Positions 11,250 to 21,496 of a stretch of 64,000 nucleotides of DNA are shown here, one piece after another (within the stretch, counting starts at the first letter, position 1; each line of letters begins with the position of its first letter). Under the pieces are notes generated by a model. That model saw nothing but the letters and a program-made list of their open reading frames with translations, did no database searches and was not told the DNA's origin. Source of the DNA: Triticum aestivum (taxonomy: Eukaryota; Streptophyta; Magnoliopsida; Poales; Poaceae); NCBI RefSeq assembly GCF_018294505.1, contig NC_057800.1, forward strand, positions 179,118,353 to 179,182,352, read 5' to 3'. A program made the position numbers and the translations under genes.

Positions 11250-12644
11250 CTAGGCATAGAATCTTCGGAGACGGGTGGCGTTCCACGGGTTCGGCTCGAG
11301 TCGGTTATCCGACGCATCTCGCAGGCGGTACGCCCCACCAGTCAGGACTTGGTCGATTATGAATGGACCTTCCCACTTGGGCTTGAGTTTGTCCTTTTTC
11401 TTATCCGGCAGGCGTAGAACTAGTTCGCCAACATTGTAATTTTTGGCCCGTACTTCTCTGCTTTGATATCTTCGGGCCTGCTGTTGATAAAATGCGGAAC
11501 GGGCTTTTGCCACGTCACGCTCCTCCTCCAAGGCGTCCAAGTTGTCCTGCCGATCGAGCTCGGCTTCTCTTTCTTCGTACATGCGCACTCTAGGTGAGTC
11601 ATGAATTATGTCGCAGGGCAGAACTGCCTCTGCGCCGTACACCATAAAAAATGGTGTGTATCCGGTGGTGCGATTTGGCGTGGTCCGCAGCCCCCATAGC
11701 ACGGAGTCGAGCTCCTCTACCCAGTGCGTGTTAGATTCCTTGAGGGACCGCACCAGTCTGGGTTTAATGCCGCTCATGATAAGACCATTTGCGCGTTCGA
11801 CCTGGCCGTTGGTTTGTGGGTGATAGACGGAAGCATAATCGAGCTTGATGCCCATGTTTTTGCACCAGAGTTTTACCTCGTCGGCGGTAAAGTTTGTACC
11901 GTTATCGGTTATGATGCTGTGGGGGACGCCATAACGGTGTACAACCCCGGATATGAAGTCTATCACAGGTCCGGATTCGGCCGTTTTAACAGGCTTGGCT
12001 TCTATCCATTTGGTGAACTTATCCACCATGACCAGTAAGTATTTTTTCCTATCGGTCCCACCTTTAAGGGGTCCGACCATGTCAAGCCCCCAGACCGCAA
12101 AAGGCCAGGTGATGGGTATAGTTTGGAGTGCGGTGGGTGGCATATGGCTTTGGTTGGCAAAAAGTTGGCAACCAGCGCATCGTTGGACTAGGTCCTGAGC
12201 GTCTGCCCGGGCCGTCGGCCAATAAAAGCCTGTACGGAAAGCCTTGCTAACAAGGGACCGAGCAGCGGCGTGGTGACCACCGAGTCCGGCATGAATTTCA
12301 GCCAGAAGGTTCCGCCCTTCCTCTTCGGAGATGCACCTTTGAAGGACTCCGGTAGTGCTTTTCTTATAAAGCTCTCCCTCATGGACTCTATAGGCTTTAG
12401 ATCGCCGCACTATGCAGCGGGCCTCGTTTTGGTCCTCCGGGAGTTCCTGCCTAGTAAGGTAGGCTAGGAGTGGTTCTGTCCACGGGGCGATAACCGCCAT
12501 TATTACGTGGGCTGAAGGTGTAATTTCATTGGCAGAGCCTCCAATTGTGTCAGATTGTTCGGCGTCGAGTGGTGCGGCTGGGTCCGGGCTGTTATTTGCG
12601 GGTTCCCCCTCCCATGCTACGGATGGCTTGAACAATCTTTCCAA
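11250..12644 (-). CDS. Gypsy integrase, Tat-like element
   Basis: A 464-codon frame covering the whole integrase. The zinc-binding HHCC motif is seen around residues 118-159 (H118, H124, C156, C159). The catalytic triad is D188 (GLDMVGP), D247 (DNGTNF) and E283 (GQVERAN). A C-terminal basic region ends with KPKWEGPF and a final RLRRFYA. Integrase would join the cDNA to the target and create the 5-bp duplication seen here. The frame is offset from RNase H upstream, so the polyprotein is broken near 12640, although the integrase segment itself looks complete. The first ~60 residues are probably the RNase H/integrase linker read from an arbitrary ATG. Confidence 0.9.
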   Translation of the reverse strand: MERLFKPSVAWEGEPANNSPDPAAPLDAEQSDTIGGSANEITPSAHVIMAVIAPWTEPLLAYLTRQELPEDQNEARCIVRRSKAYRVHEGELYKKSTTGVLQRCISEEEGRNLLAEIHAGLGGHHAAARSLVSKAFRTGFYWPTARADAQDLVQRCAGCQLFANQSHMPPTALQTIPITWPFAVWGLDMVGPLKGGTDRKKYLLVMVDKFTKWIEAKPVKTAESGPVIDFISGVVHRYGVPHSIITDNGTNFTADEVKLWCKNMGIKLDYASVYHPQTNGQVERANGLIMSGIKPRLVRSLKESNTHWVEELDSVLWGLRTTPNRTTGYTPFFMVYGAEAVLPCDIIHDSPRVRMYEEREAELDRQDNLDALEEERDVAKARSAFYQQQARRYQSREVRAKNYNVGELVLRLPDKKKDKLKPKWEGPFIIDQVLTGGAYRLRDASDNRLEPNPWNATRLRRFYA

Positions 12645-13341
12645 AAAGATGTTGGGGGGACTGCATCGCGTTTTGCTCCGATGCGTGCCAGGACGTCCGC
12701 TGCTTGATTGTTTTCTCGGGCTATATGGTGAAACTCCAGCCCTTCGAACCGAGCTGACATTTTTAGGACGGCGTTGCGGTAAGCTGCCATTTTTGGGTCC
12801 TTGGCGTCGAAGTCTCCATTTATTTGGGATATCGCGAGGTTTGAATCCCCGCGTACCTCTAGGCGCTGGATACCCATGGATACTGCTATCCGGAGACCAT
12901 GTAGGAGGGCCTCATATTCGGCTGCATTGTTGGAATCCGTGTACATGATCTGGAGCACATATTGGACTGTGTCTCCTGTGGGGGACGTCAGGACGACGCC
13001 AGCCCCAGTCCGGCCAACATTTTGGAGCCGTCGAAATGCATAATCCAGTTTGAATATGTGCCGTACTCTTTAGGGAGCTCGGCCTCCGTCCATTCTGCGA
13101 CGAAGTCAGCCAAAACTTGCGATTTAATAGCTCGCCGTGGCTTATAGGTTATATCGAACGAGAGAAGCTCGATGGCCCATTTTGCAATCCGGCCCATTGC
13201 ATCGCTGTTGTTGATAATATCGTTGAGTGGTACTTCGAGGCTACTGTTATGGAACACTCTTGAAAGTAGTGTCGTAGCTTCCGGGATGCCATGAATACCG
13301 CGTATGCAATCTTTTGATAATGCGGGTACCGTGATTTGCAT
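12617..13341 (-). pseudogene. RNase H region of pol, frameshifted
   Basis: Two overlapping pieces in different frames. The first (12988-13341) carries WAIELLSFDITYKPR and ADFVAEWTE, the tether between RT and RNase H, and HFDGSK, where the first catalytic aspartate is expected. The second (12617-12958) carries NNAAEYEALLHGL and RGDSNLAISQINGD, then NNQAADVLARIG, the core of an archaeal-type RNase H found in some plant Gypsy elements. Frameshifts lie near 12970 and near 13300. The activity would remove the RNA strand during reverse transcription. Confidence 0.8.
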
Positions 13342-15713
13342 GGAGTGAGGACAGTGGACACGTAGTAGACCGGCCTTTGAAGGGGGAATTTGTGTCCATC
13401 CGTTTCCCGCTCGACAACGAGCACTGCGCTGACAACTTGATGTGTTGCTGCAATGTACAATAACATTGGTTCGCCGGTGTTCGGTGCGGCCAGGACTGGG
13501 TTTGTTGCCAATATGGCTTTTATTTCATCAAGTCCGGCCGTGGCGGCATCCGTCCACTCGAAGTGTTCGGTGCGCCGAAGGAGGCGATAGAGGGGTAGTG
13601 CCTTTTCTCCCAAGCGGGAGATGAAGCGGCTTAAAGCCGCCACGCATCCGGTTAATTTTTGTATTTGTTTGAGGTCCTTTGGGATATCCAATTGTGACAA
13701 AGCTCGGATCTTGGCTGGATTTGCTTCAATTCCTCTACCGGATACAATGAAGCCCAAGAGCTTTCCGGCTGGAACGCCGAAGACGCATTTTTCCGGGTTG
13801 AGCTTGATGTCATATTTTCGGAGGTTATCGAATGCAAGCCTCAAGTCGTCTACTAGAGATTCGACATGTCTTGATTTGACGACCACATCATCCACATACG
13901 CCTCCACTATTTTGCCGATCTGGTTTGCCAGACATGTCTGGATCATGCGCTGATATGTTGCGCCGGCGTTTTTCAGCCCGAAGGGCATTGTGTTGAAGCA
14001 GAATGGGCCGTATGGTGTGATGAATGCTGTTGCGGCTTGGTCTGATTCTGCCATCTTGATTTGATGGTAACCGGAGTATGCGTCGAGGAAACACAACGAA
14101 TCGTGTCCTGCGGTGGCATCGATAATTTGATCGATACAGGGGAGGGGGAAGGGATCCTTTGGGCAAGCCTTGTTAAGGTCTTTAAAATTGACACACAGGC
14201 GCCAGGATTTGTCCTTCTTTGGTACCATCACCAGGTTTGCTAGCCAGTCCGGATGTTTTATGTCTCTAATGAATCTGGCCTCCAATAGCTTGGCTAGCTC
14301 CTCTCCCATAGCCTGTCTCTTGGGTTCGGAAAAACGCCGAAGGGCTTGTTTGACAGGTTTGAATCCTTTTAGGATATTTAAGCTGTGTTCGGCCAGCCTG
14401 CGTGGGATCCCTGGCATGTCTGAAGGGTGCCAGGCGAAAATGTCCCAGTTCTCTCGTAGGAACTCTCGCAGTGCGGCGTCTACATCAGGGTTCAGTCGTG
14501 CCCCGATGGAAGCTGTTTTATTGGGGTCCGTTGGATGGACCTGGAATTTGACTATTTCGTCAGCTGGCTTGAAGGATGTGGATTTGGATCTCTTGTCGAG
14601 TATCACATCATCCCTGTTAACCGTGGAGCGCAGCGCAGTCAGTTCCTCGGCCGCTAAGGCTTCGGATAGTGCCTCAAGGGCTAATGCGGCCGTCTTGTTT
14701 TCGGCGCGGAGTGCTATGTCCGGATCACTAGCTAGAGTGATAATTCCGTTCGGCCCGGGCATCTTAAGCTTCATGTACCCGTAATGGGGTATTGCTTGGA
14801 AGATTGTGAATGCTTCCCGCCCTAGTAAAGCGTGATATCCGCTTTTGAACGGGGCCACCTGAAACGTGACTTCTTCGGACCTGTAATTATCCGGCGTGCC
14901 GAACACCACATCTAGTGTGATTTTTCCTGTGCAGCGCGCTTCCCGACTGGGGATTATTCCTCTAAAGGTTGTGCTGCTTCGCTCGATGCGGTTCCAGTCT
15001 ATTTCCATTTTTTGAAGGGTTTCCTCATAAATGAGGTTCAGTCCGCTGCCTCCATCCATGAGCACCTTGGTGAGGCGAAAGCCGTCCACTATGGGACTGA
15101 GGACCAATGCGGCTGGTGCTCGGGCTGTTCGGAATCTAGGTTCATCACTTGCGTTGAAGGTAATAGCAGTGTCGCTCCATGGATTTATTGTTGCAACTTG
15201 ATAGACTTCGGCGAGGCTGCGGAGTGTTCTTTTTCGCATATTGTTTGATGCGAAAGTCTCGAAGACTGTGAGAACGGTACTGGTGTCCTCGGGCTGGCTT
15301 TCTGCGGCCTCCAGAATTAAGAGGTCCTCGCCAATTTTGGCCACCTGCCGGAGTATCCAACATGCTCTAAGGCTGTGAGTTGGTGTGGCGTCCTCTGTAC
15401 TGTGAATTCTACAGGGTCCATCAAGCCACCTTTCCAGTACGGTTCCATGCCCTGTAGAGGGTTTTGGCTTTTTGGTGTTTATCCCGGGTGTCCTATGATG
15501 ATGCACCCTCTTAGTTCGGACGGGATTACTATTCAAGGCCGGATTATCCCAAAATTTTATTTCGGTTTTCCAGGCGCTTTCCATCGCACAGTATTTTTGT
15601 TCTATGGACGCCAAGTCAGTGAAGCGTGTAATATCACGACGACTTACGGTGTTAAGGATTCCCTCGTCCGTGCAATACTGCAGAAAATTGAGATTGCGTC
15701 TCCCTCGCGGCAA
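13149..15713 (-). pseudogene. Gag C-terminus, protease and reverse transcriptase of the Tat-like element
   Basis: An 854-codon open stretch. Residues 1-150 are the gag C-terminal part. The protease active site LMDGGSGLNL is near residue 215-225 (about 15037-15066). RT follows: the MVPKKDKSWRLCVNFKDLNKACP segment, then MPFGLKNAGATYQR, then the YVDD catalytic box at 13887-13898 (about residue 606). The RT thumb and the start of the Gypsy RNase H (ATHQVVSAVLVVERE) end the readable part. Frame is lost near 13300, and gag upstream (15644-16387) lies in another frame, so I treat the polyprotein as broken even though this stretch has no stop. Confidence 0.88.
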
Positions 15714-16387
15714 TCCTTTATCCTGTTCATAACCAGGAGGAATCTGGCCCAGTAATGATGTATTGTTTCCTCGGGCCTCTGCCTGATTTGGGAGAGATCG
15801 CTTATGTTCGGGTGGGCGGGTGTCGTTGAATCTGAAACCCCACCCAATCCAAGATTCGGAGGCCGAAGAGTTTCCAAACTCTGAAGTTCGGATTCTTGGA
15901 TGTTGTCCAACGAATCTATCCCGTTGCCTGATCCTAAGCTCAGGTCTTGAGTTACATCCTCCTCTCCGTGGGTATCCGGCTTGGAGGGGTCAGGAATTCG
16001 GACGTAGCTAGTCCTTAAAATAGATGAAGGGTCGCCGCACTGCGCCTCTACCACGGCAACGTGGTGGGTGACTTGGGGAGAGTTAATTTCTCTTAGATCG
16101 GGTTTAAGCCCAACCTGGTCGTAACCCGTAGCGACCCCCAGGGCGGCGATGCGATCCAAGAGCTCGTTTACGGAAGAGAGCTCCATTGGATCTAGCTGCT
16201 CGACGAGCTCCGAGCTGACGTGTAGGTTGCTTTTGATGACCCGAGAGGTCACCGTCGGTGCAACAGCCGAACAGGCGGTCATGAGGAAACCACCTAACCG
16301 GAGAGTTTGGCCGACAGCCAAGGCTCCCTTAGCAACGGCGCCGTCTTTAAAGACGGGAGGAGGCATCCTTCCTGATTGCGACGGCAC
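15644..16387 (-). CDS. Gag N-terminal part of the Tat-like element
   Basis: A 247-codon frame starting 27 bases inside the 5' LTR. Its last third contains the gag-like signature RQRPEETIHHYWARFLLVMNRI. The first part is a low-complexity, acidic region without recognised domain. It overlaps the following frame at 15644-15713 in a different phase; this may be a damage frameshift. Role inferred from position: structural protein of the particle. Confidence 0.75.
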   Translation of the reverse strand: MPSQSGRMPPPVFKDGAVAKGALAVGQTLRLGGFLMTACSAVAPTVTSRVIKSNLHVSSELVEQLDPMELSSVNELLDRIAALGVATGYDQVGLKPDLREINSPQVTHHVAVVEAQCGDPSSILRTSYVRIPDPSKPDTHGEEDVTQDLSLGSGNGIDSLDNIQESELQSLETLRPPNLGLGGVSDSTTPAHPNISDLSQIRQRPEETIHHYWARFLLVMNRIKDCREGDAISIFCSIARTRESLTP

Positions 16388-16413
16388 AGAGGAACTCTCA
16401 ATGAAAGCACCAA

Positions 16414-16898
16414 TGTCGGTGTCAAAACCGGCAGATCTCGGGTAGGGGGTCCCGAACTATGCGTCAAGGCCGGATGGTAACAGGAGACAAGGGACACGAT
16501 GTTTTTACCCAGGTTCGGGCCCTCTCGATGGAGGTAATACCCTACTCCTGCTTGATTAATATTGATGATATGGGTAGTACAAGAGTAGATCTACCACGAG
16601 ATCAAGGAGGCTAAACCCTAGAAGCTAGCCTATGGTATGATTGTTGTATATGGAGTTGACGTCCTACGGACTACAACCCTCCAGTTTATATAGACACCAG
16701 ATAGGGTTAGGGTTACACAAAGTTGGTTACAATGGTAGGAGATCTTGAATATCCGCATCGCCAAGCTTGCCTTCCACGCCAAGGAAAGTCCCATCCGGAC
16801 ACGGGACGAAGTCTTCAATCTTATATCTTCATAGTCCAGGAGTCCGGCTGAAGGTATAGTCTGGCTATCCGAACACCCCCTAATCCAGGACTCCCTCA
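16414..16898 (-). repeat. 5' LTR (right copy) of the Tat-like element
   Basis: 485 bp, same ends as the left copy, with a minus-strand TATA box at about 16685-16693. On the minus strand the inner flank reads TTGGTGCTTTCATTGAGAG, where the primer site should start; I could not match it to a tRNA by eye. Confidence 0.93.
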
Positions 16899-18376
16899 CA
16901 CACGATTCATCTCCATCGCCTCTGCGAACCATGTGTGTTCACTCACACATGCAAAAGGAAAATAAAACCCTTGCCCACTTCGTCCCCACTCACTCGCCGC
17001 GGACTCCTCCGCAATCTGCACCCTAAGCTCGATGGTTGTTGGCGGCGGGCGTAGGTCGCGCTCCAAACGACACCGGTATTCGCGTCCACCGCTTTCCGCC
17101 GCCTATCTCCACCGACATTCTAGACTCTGGTCGACTGGGGTTTTCTGTGGGATTGGGCTGGGGATTTTTCTCATGGAGAAGGTAATCAACTTAACTAGCA
17201 AAATATTCACTCATCTCTTATCGTAGTCCATCCGTCGCTGTTAATCAACCAGCGGAAATCGCCATGGAATCATTTTTGTTCTAGCTAATTCATGGGTGTT
17301 CATTCATGTGTCCACAGTGCGAGCACAAATCGGGCAACTGTGGTCGTGGCCAGTCGGGAACGAAGTTCTATCTCACCATTCCAGATGACTTCAGGGAGCG
17401 CTCGGTATGTTCAATCTCAACCTACCACGGTCGGCATGGCCTAAATTTGTGAACATATACCGTTTGTTGCTACATTATCTATATATTTGCATCAAATCTT
17501 TGTTACACTATCTATTTTTAATTCTATATTTACTTTGCTTTCATCTCTCTCTATATATATATATGGATCTGTTCTTTCAGTTACTCCCATATTTGCATCT
17601 TGCTCTGTTATTTCAATATATCTAATTTACGATCTTAATTTTCATTTCAAGCAGTACATCCCTTGCTTTGTAGCAGTAGAAGGAAATCTTGGGCTTTACT
17701 TTGCTGATGACTCCGAGGATGTCATATTGACAACGCAACATGGATTTACAATGAAGGTTAGTGTAAAACTTGATAAATATGGTCACTCCTATTTTAATGC
17801 GGACCTTTGGAGAAAAATGTCTAAGTGTTATGAACTGAAAGATGGCAATAAAATTCTAGTGCATGCCCCACAGCCTGGTCTAATTAACATGGATGTTTAC
17901 TTCCCCAACATCATCAGCCAATCAAAGTCTGATCGCGGTTAGTGTCCTTTCAACTTTCTCCTTGTTGTCATATTACTATTTAAGCAACCAATTGATCACT
18001 ATTTAAGCAACCAATTGTGATATCATATTCTGACTTCGTTCCTAGGCAGTAACAAATTCTATTTACCAATTTATGCACACTATATATATTCTTCTGCCAT
18101 GTTCTGAATAAATAATACCTTTCCACCTTTTAAGCAGGATAAGTTGGATGCATAGTGAACGATCTGTATGTTACTAAGCGTACCAAATTTCACTAGAAGG
18201 ACTTGAAGCATGTCATAAACTTTGTTGATAATCTGACAGAGATAGCACAACGTATGAACGCTGGATTTTGGATTGGATTAATTAGACCTATGGTGCACAC
18301 ACTGAACAAGACCAATTGTGTGCACAAAATGCTGGTAAAAAGTCTTATTTTAATGTTGATGCTCATAAACTATATA

Positions 18377-20097
18377 TGAAGGAAATATGCCCTAGAGGCA
18401 ATAATAAAGTTGTTATTTATATTTCCTTATATCATGATAAATGTTTATTATTCATGCTAGAATTGTATTGACCGAAAAATTAGTACATGTGTGAATACAT
18501 AGACAAAATGAGTGTCACTAGTATGCCTCTACTTGACTAGATCATTAATCAAAGATGGTTAAGTTTCCTAGCCATGGACAAGAGTTGTCATTTGATGAAT
18601 GGGATCACATCATTAGAGAATGATGTGATTGACTTGACCCATCTGTTAACTTAGCACTTTGATCGTTTAGTTTACTGCTATTGCTATCTCCATAACTTAT
18701 ACATGTTCCTATGACTATGAGATTATGCAACTCCCGAATACCGGAGGAACACTTAGTGTGCTATAAAACGTGACAACGTAACTGGGTGACTATAAAGATG
18801 CTCTACAGGTGTCTCCAATGGTGTTTGTTGAGTTGGCATAGATCAAGATTAGGATTTGTCACTCCGTGTATCGGAGAGGTGTCTCTGGGCCCTCTCGGTA
18901 ATGCACATCACTATAAGCCTTGCAAGCAATGTGACTAATGAGTTTGTTACGGGATGTTGCATTACAGGACGAGTAAAGAGACTTGCTGGTAATGAGATTG
19001 AACTAGGTATTGAGATTCCGACGATCGAATCTTGGGCAAGTAACATACCGATGACAAAGGGAATGACGTATGTTGTTATGCGGTTTGACCGATAAAGATC
19101 TTCATAGAATATGTAGGAACCAATATGAGCATCCAGGTTCCGCTATTGGTTATTGACCGGAGATGAGTCTCGGTCATGTCTGCATAGTTCTCGAACCCGT
19201 ACGGTTCGCACACTTAACGTTCGGTGACGATCGGTATTATGAGTTTATGTGTTTTGATGTATCGAAGGTAGTTCAGAGTCCTGGATATGATCATGGACAT
19301 GACGAGGAGTCTCACAATGGTCGAGACACAAAGATCGATATATTGGAAGGCTATGTTTGGACATTGGAATGGTTCTGGGTGAGTTCGGGCATTTATCGGA
19401 GTACCGGGGGGTTACCGAAACCCCCCGGGGAGTGTATGGGCCTTATTGGGCCTTAGTGGGAGAGAGGAGGAGGCGGCCATGGTGGAGGGCGCACCCCCCC
19501 AAGCCCAATCTGCATTGGGTGGGGGCCGCTCCCCCCTTCCTTCCCTCTCTACCCCTTCCTTTCTCTCCTACTCCAACAAGGGAAACGGGAATCCTACTCC
19601 CACCGGGAGTAGGACTCCCCCCTTGGGCGCGCCATGAGAGGACCGGCCCTCCCCCTCCTCCACTCCTTTATATAGGGGGGAGGGGGTACCCCATAGACAC
19701 ACAAGTTGATAGTGTAGCCGTGTGCGATGCCCCCTCCACAGAATTCCACCTCGGTCATATCGTCGTAGTGCTTAGGTGAAGCCCTGCGTTAGTAACTTCA
19801 TCATCACCGTCATCACATCGTCGTGCTGATGAAACTCTCCCTCGACCTCAGTTAGATCTAGACTTCGTGGGATGTCACCGAGCTAAACGTTTGCAGATCG
19901 TAGAGGTGATGTACCTTCGATGCTAGGATCGGTCGGATCATGAAGACGTACGACTACATCAACCGTGTTGTCATAACGATTCCGCTTATGGTCTACGAGG
20001 GTACGTGGAAACACTCTCCCCTCTCGTTGCTATGCATCACCTAGATGGATCTTATGTGTGCGTAGGAATTTTTTGGAAATTACTGCATTCCCCAACA
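18377..20097 (+). mobile_element. BARE/Angela-type Copia solo LTR
   Basis: 1,721 bp starting TGAAGGAAATATGCCC and ending TTCCCCAACA, flanked by atata (18372-18376 and 20098-20102). TTTATATAGG at 19668-19677 is the TATA box, so the LTR is in plus orientation. No internal region or second LTR is present: the usual result of recombination between the two LTRs. It sits inside the B3-like gene. Confidence 0.9.
19667..19677 (+). promoter_or_regulatory. TATA box of the solo LTR
   Basis: TTTATATAGG precedes a G-rich run in the LTR. BARE-type LTRs have their promoter in this region. It would direct transcription rightward into the second half of the B3-like gene. Confidence 0.6.
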
Positions 20098-20423
20098 ATA
20101 TATATCTTCAACGATATGTTACAATTGTTTTTTATTATACATGTCAACAAAAATTACCCCCTGTAGCAGTTCCTGGATCGATTTCCCGGTGTGGTCGAAT
20201 TACACTTGTGTCTGCTAATAACGCCAAAGTGATTGCAAGGTACTGCATTTCCCACAGAAATGGACCCATTCAAATTAACAAGTTCTCGCTTCTCATGGCC
20301 ATGCATCCATATTGGAAAATTGGAGACATTGTTCCACTCATGATCTATCATGGCACAGGAGGGCTCTTCCTCTTCATTGACGAGATGCCGAGTCACCGTG
20401 ATCAAACTGCTTCCAGTGGATAG

Positions 20424-20866
20424 TTGTGGTTGTTGGCCCTCGGCCTCTTAAAATGTGCTAGCTGTTACTATATACGTTATGTATGTAGATATGGACCATA
20501 TGGTTGTTGGCCCTTAACCTCTTAAAATGTGATAGTTGTGACTATGTTAAGTATGTAGATATGGACCATATGGTTGTCAAAACCATGTTACGAAGATCCT
20601 CATTTTGTCGAATAGTGTAACCACTATATATATGTTACTCAAATGTTGTTACCCAAGTTCATAAATTTTCATGGAAAGTATTAGTATCGTACATAGTTCA
20701 TTGAGTTTAAGCGTGTGCCCGATGTCCAGAAGGCATTTGCATATTAACTGTCCATATTGCAAATTCACACACATGTTCACATAAGGAAACGTATGTGTAA
20801 CACACTAATCATCGCACATGAGTACTCGCAGACGCATCATGTGCGATACTCCTAGCCAACGCAAGC
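20424..20866. other. Spacer between the B3-like gene and the subterminal array
   Basis: Contains a direct repeat of TATGTAGATATGGACCATAT with TGGTTGT (near 20475-20510 and 20545-20577) and no supported gene. It would be the 3' flank of the captured gene. Confidence 0.45.
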
Positions 20867-21453
20867 AACTAGTTTGCATTTTCCAAAGTTTTTTGTACAC
20901 ACAGAATCACACACGAAGTAACTGTATTGACCGTCTGTGTTGTAATTTGTCATCGCAAACAGTTCATCCGAGTCGGCTGTTTGCCACATATCACACACAT
21001 CTTGTTTATACGGCTCATTTGTGTTCTTTTGGCTCATCGCAAATAGTTCATCCATGTGAACTGTATCCCGCATATCACACACATCTTGTTAAGTTGAACC
21101 GTTTCTGTTGTGTTCCCTAATCAAAAACAGTTCACCCGAGTTAACCGTATGTCGTATATCACACACACATTGATATGGCTGCCCGTTTCTGTTGTTCTGC
21201 CTCATCGCGAATAGTTCGAATGGATTAATGGTGTGTCCTGCTTCGCACACACATTGTTATAGCTGCCCGTTTCTGTTGTTCTGCCTCATCGCAGACAGAT
21301 TGAATGGATTAACCATGTGTCCTGCATCGCACACGCAACTAAAATCTGAACCGTGTTTGATGGCTCCACCATCACAAACATTTTGCACCTTTTTTGACAA
21401 TTTTTTACACCACCGTTTGTGATTATGGCATCGCACACATTTTTTGTCGAAGG
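20867..21453. repeat. 84-bp subterminal tandem array of the CACTA-like element
   Basis: The anchor CATCGC or a variant recurs at 20951, 21035, 21119, 21203, 21287 and 21370, i.e. spacings of 84, 84, 84, 84 and 83. Each unit carries ATCACACACA or TCGCACACAC and an AGTTCATCC-like segment. A partial unit precedes 20951. In CACTA elements such arrays bind the transposase; that role here is inferred. Confidence 0.85.
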
Positions 21454-21483
21454 GTCTCTGATCATAGTGTCGCGTTAGCAGTA

Positions 21484-21496
21484 TCCTGCAGTAGTG
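21484..21496 (-). repeat. CACTA-type terminal inverted repeat (right end)
   Basis: Read on the minus strand the end is CACTACTGCAGGA. The matching left end was not found in the window. Confidence 0.65.

Larger units (their letters stand above)
6886..16898 (-). mobile_element. Complete Tat-like Ty3/Gypsy retrotransposon with antisense gene
   Basis: A 10,013-bp element with two 485-bp LTRs, flanked by the 5-bp target duplication cacac (6881-6885 and 16899-16903). The order on the minus strand is 5' LTR (right), gag, protease, RT, RNase H, integrase, then a plus-strand multi-exon gene, then the 3' LTR. A polypurine-like GGGGGCTAC adjoins the 3' LTR. An extra antisense frame between integrase and the 3' LTR is a known trait of some plant Tat-lineage elements. 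Pol carries several frameshifts, so this copy should not move by itself. It interrupts a segment that matches 3977-4055, which shows the pre-insertion sequence. Confidence 0.93.
17032..20423 (+). pseudogene. B3-like (REM-type) gene, probably captured and decayed
   Basis: Exons that fit: one ending MEK at 17181 (ATG at 17032 or 17173), then 17318-17404 (CEHKSG... ending TIPDDFRERS) and 17655-17937 (FVAVEGNLGLYF, then VILTTQHGFTMKVSV, ending FPNIISQ). An MEKC-H start followed by IPDDF resembles REM-type B3 DNA-binding proteins. A second, B3-like C-terminal half lies at about 20160-20423 (RITLVSANNAKVIARYC, then WKIGDIVPLMIYH) and ends with a TAG. Between them, exons near 18130-18376 contain stops, and a solo LTR sits at 18377-20097. 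B3 domains bind DNA in plant transcription factors; whether this copy was ever expressed from the transposon is unknown. Exon borders are inferred. Confidence 0.55.
16904..21496 (+). mobile_element. Right part of a CACTA-like DNA transposon carrying a B3-like gene
   Basis: The right end at 21496 reads ...CTGCAGTAGTG, the reverse complement of CACTACTGCAG, a CACTA-type terminal inverted repeat. Just inside is an 84-bp tandem array typical of CACTA subterminal regions. The three bases after the end (tat, 21497-21499) could be the 3-bp target copy. The flanking DNA on the right is BARE leader, so the transposon seems to have landed in a BARE element. The ~500-bp array at 4180-6880 and the segment at 3977-4055 probably belong to the same transposon, interrupted by the Gypsy at 6886. 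The left end is not visible, and no transposase frame was found. Confidence 0.6.

Noticed and set aside
17407..17625. 72-codon hydrophobic frame
   Set aside because: Falls in the T-rich intron of the B3-like gene.
18377..20097. Protein-coding frames inside the solo LTR (for example 19357-19779)
   Set aside because: They lie across the LTR promoter and leader, and BARE LTRs do not code for protein.
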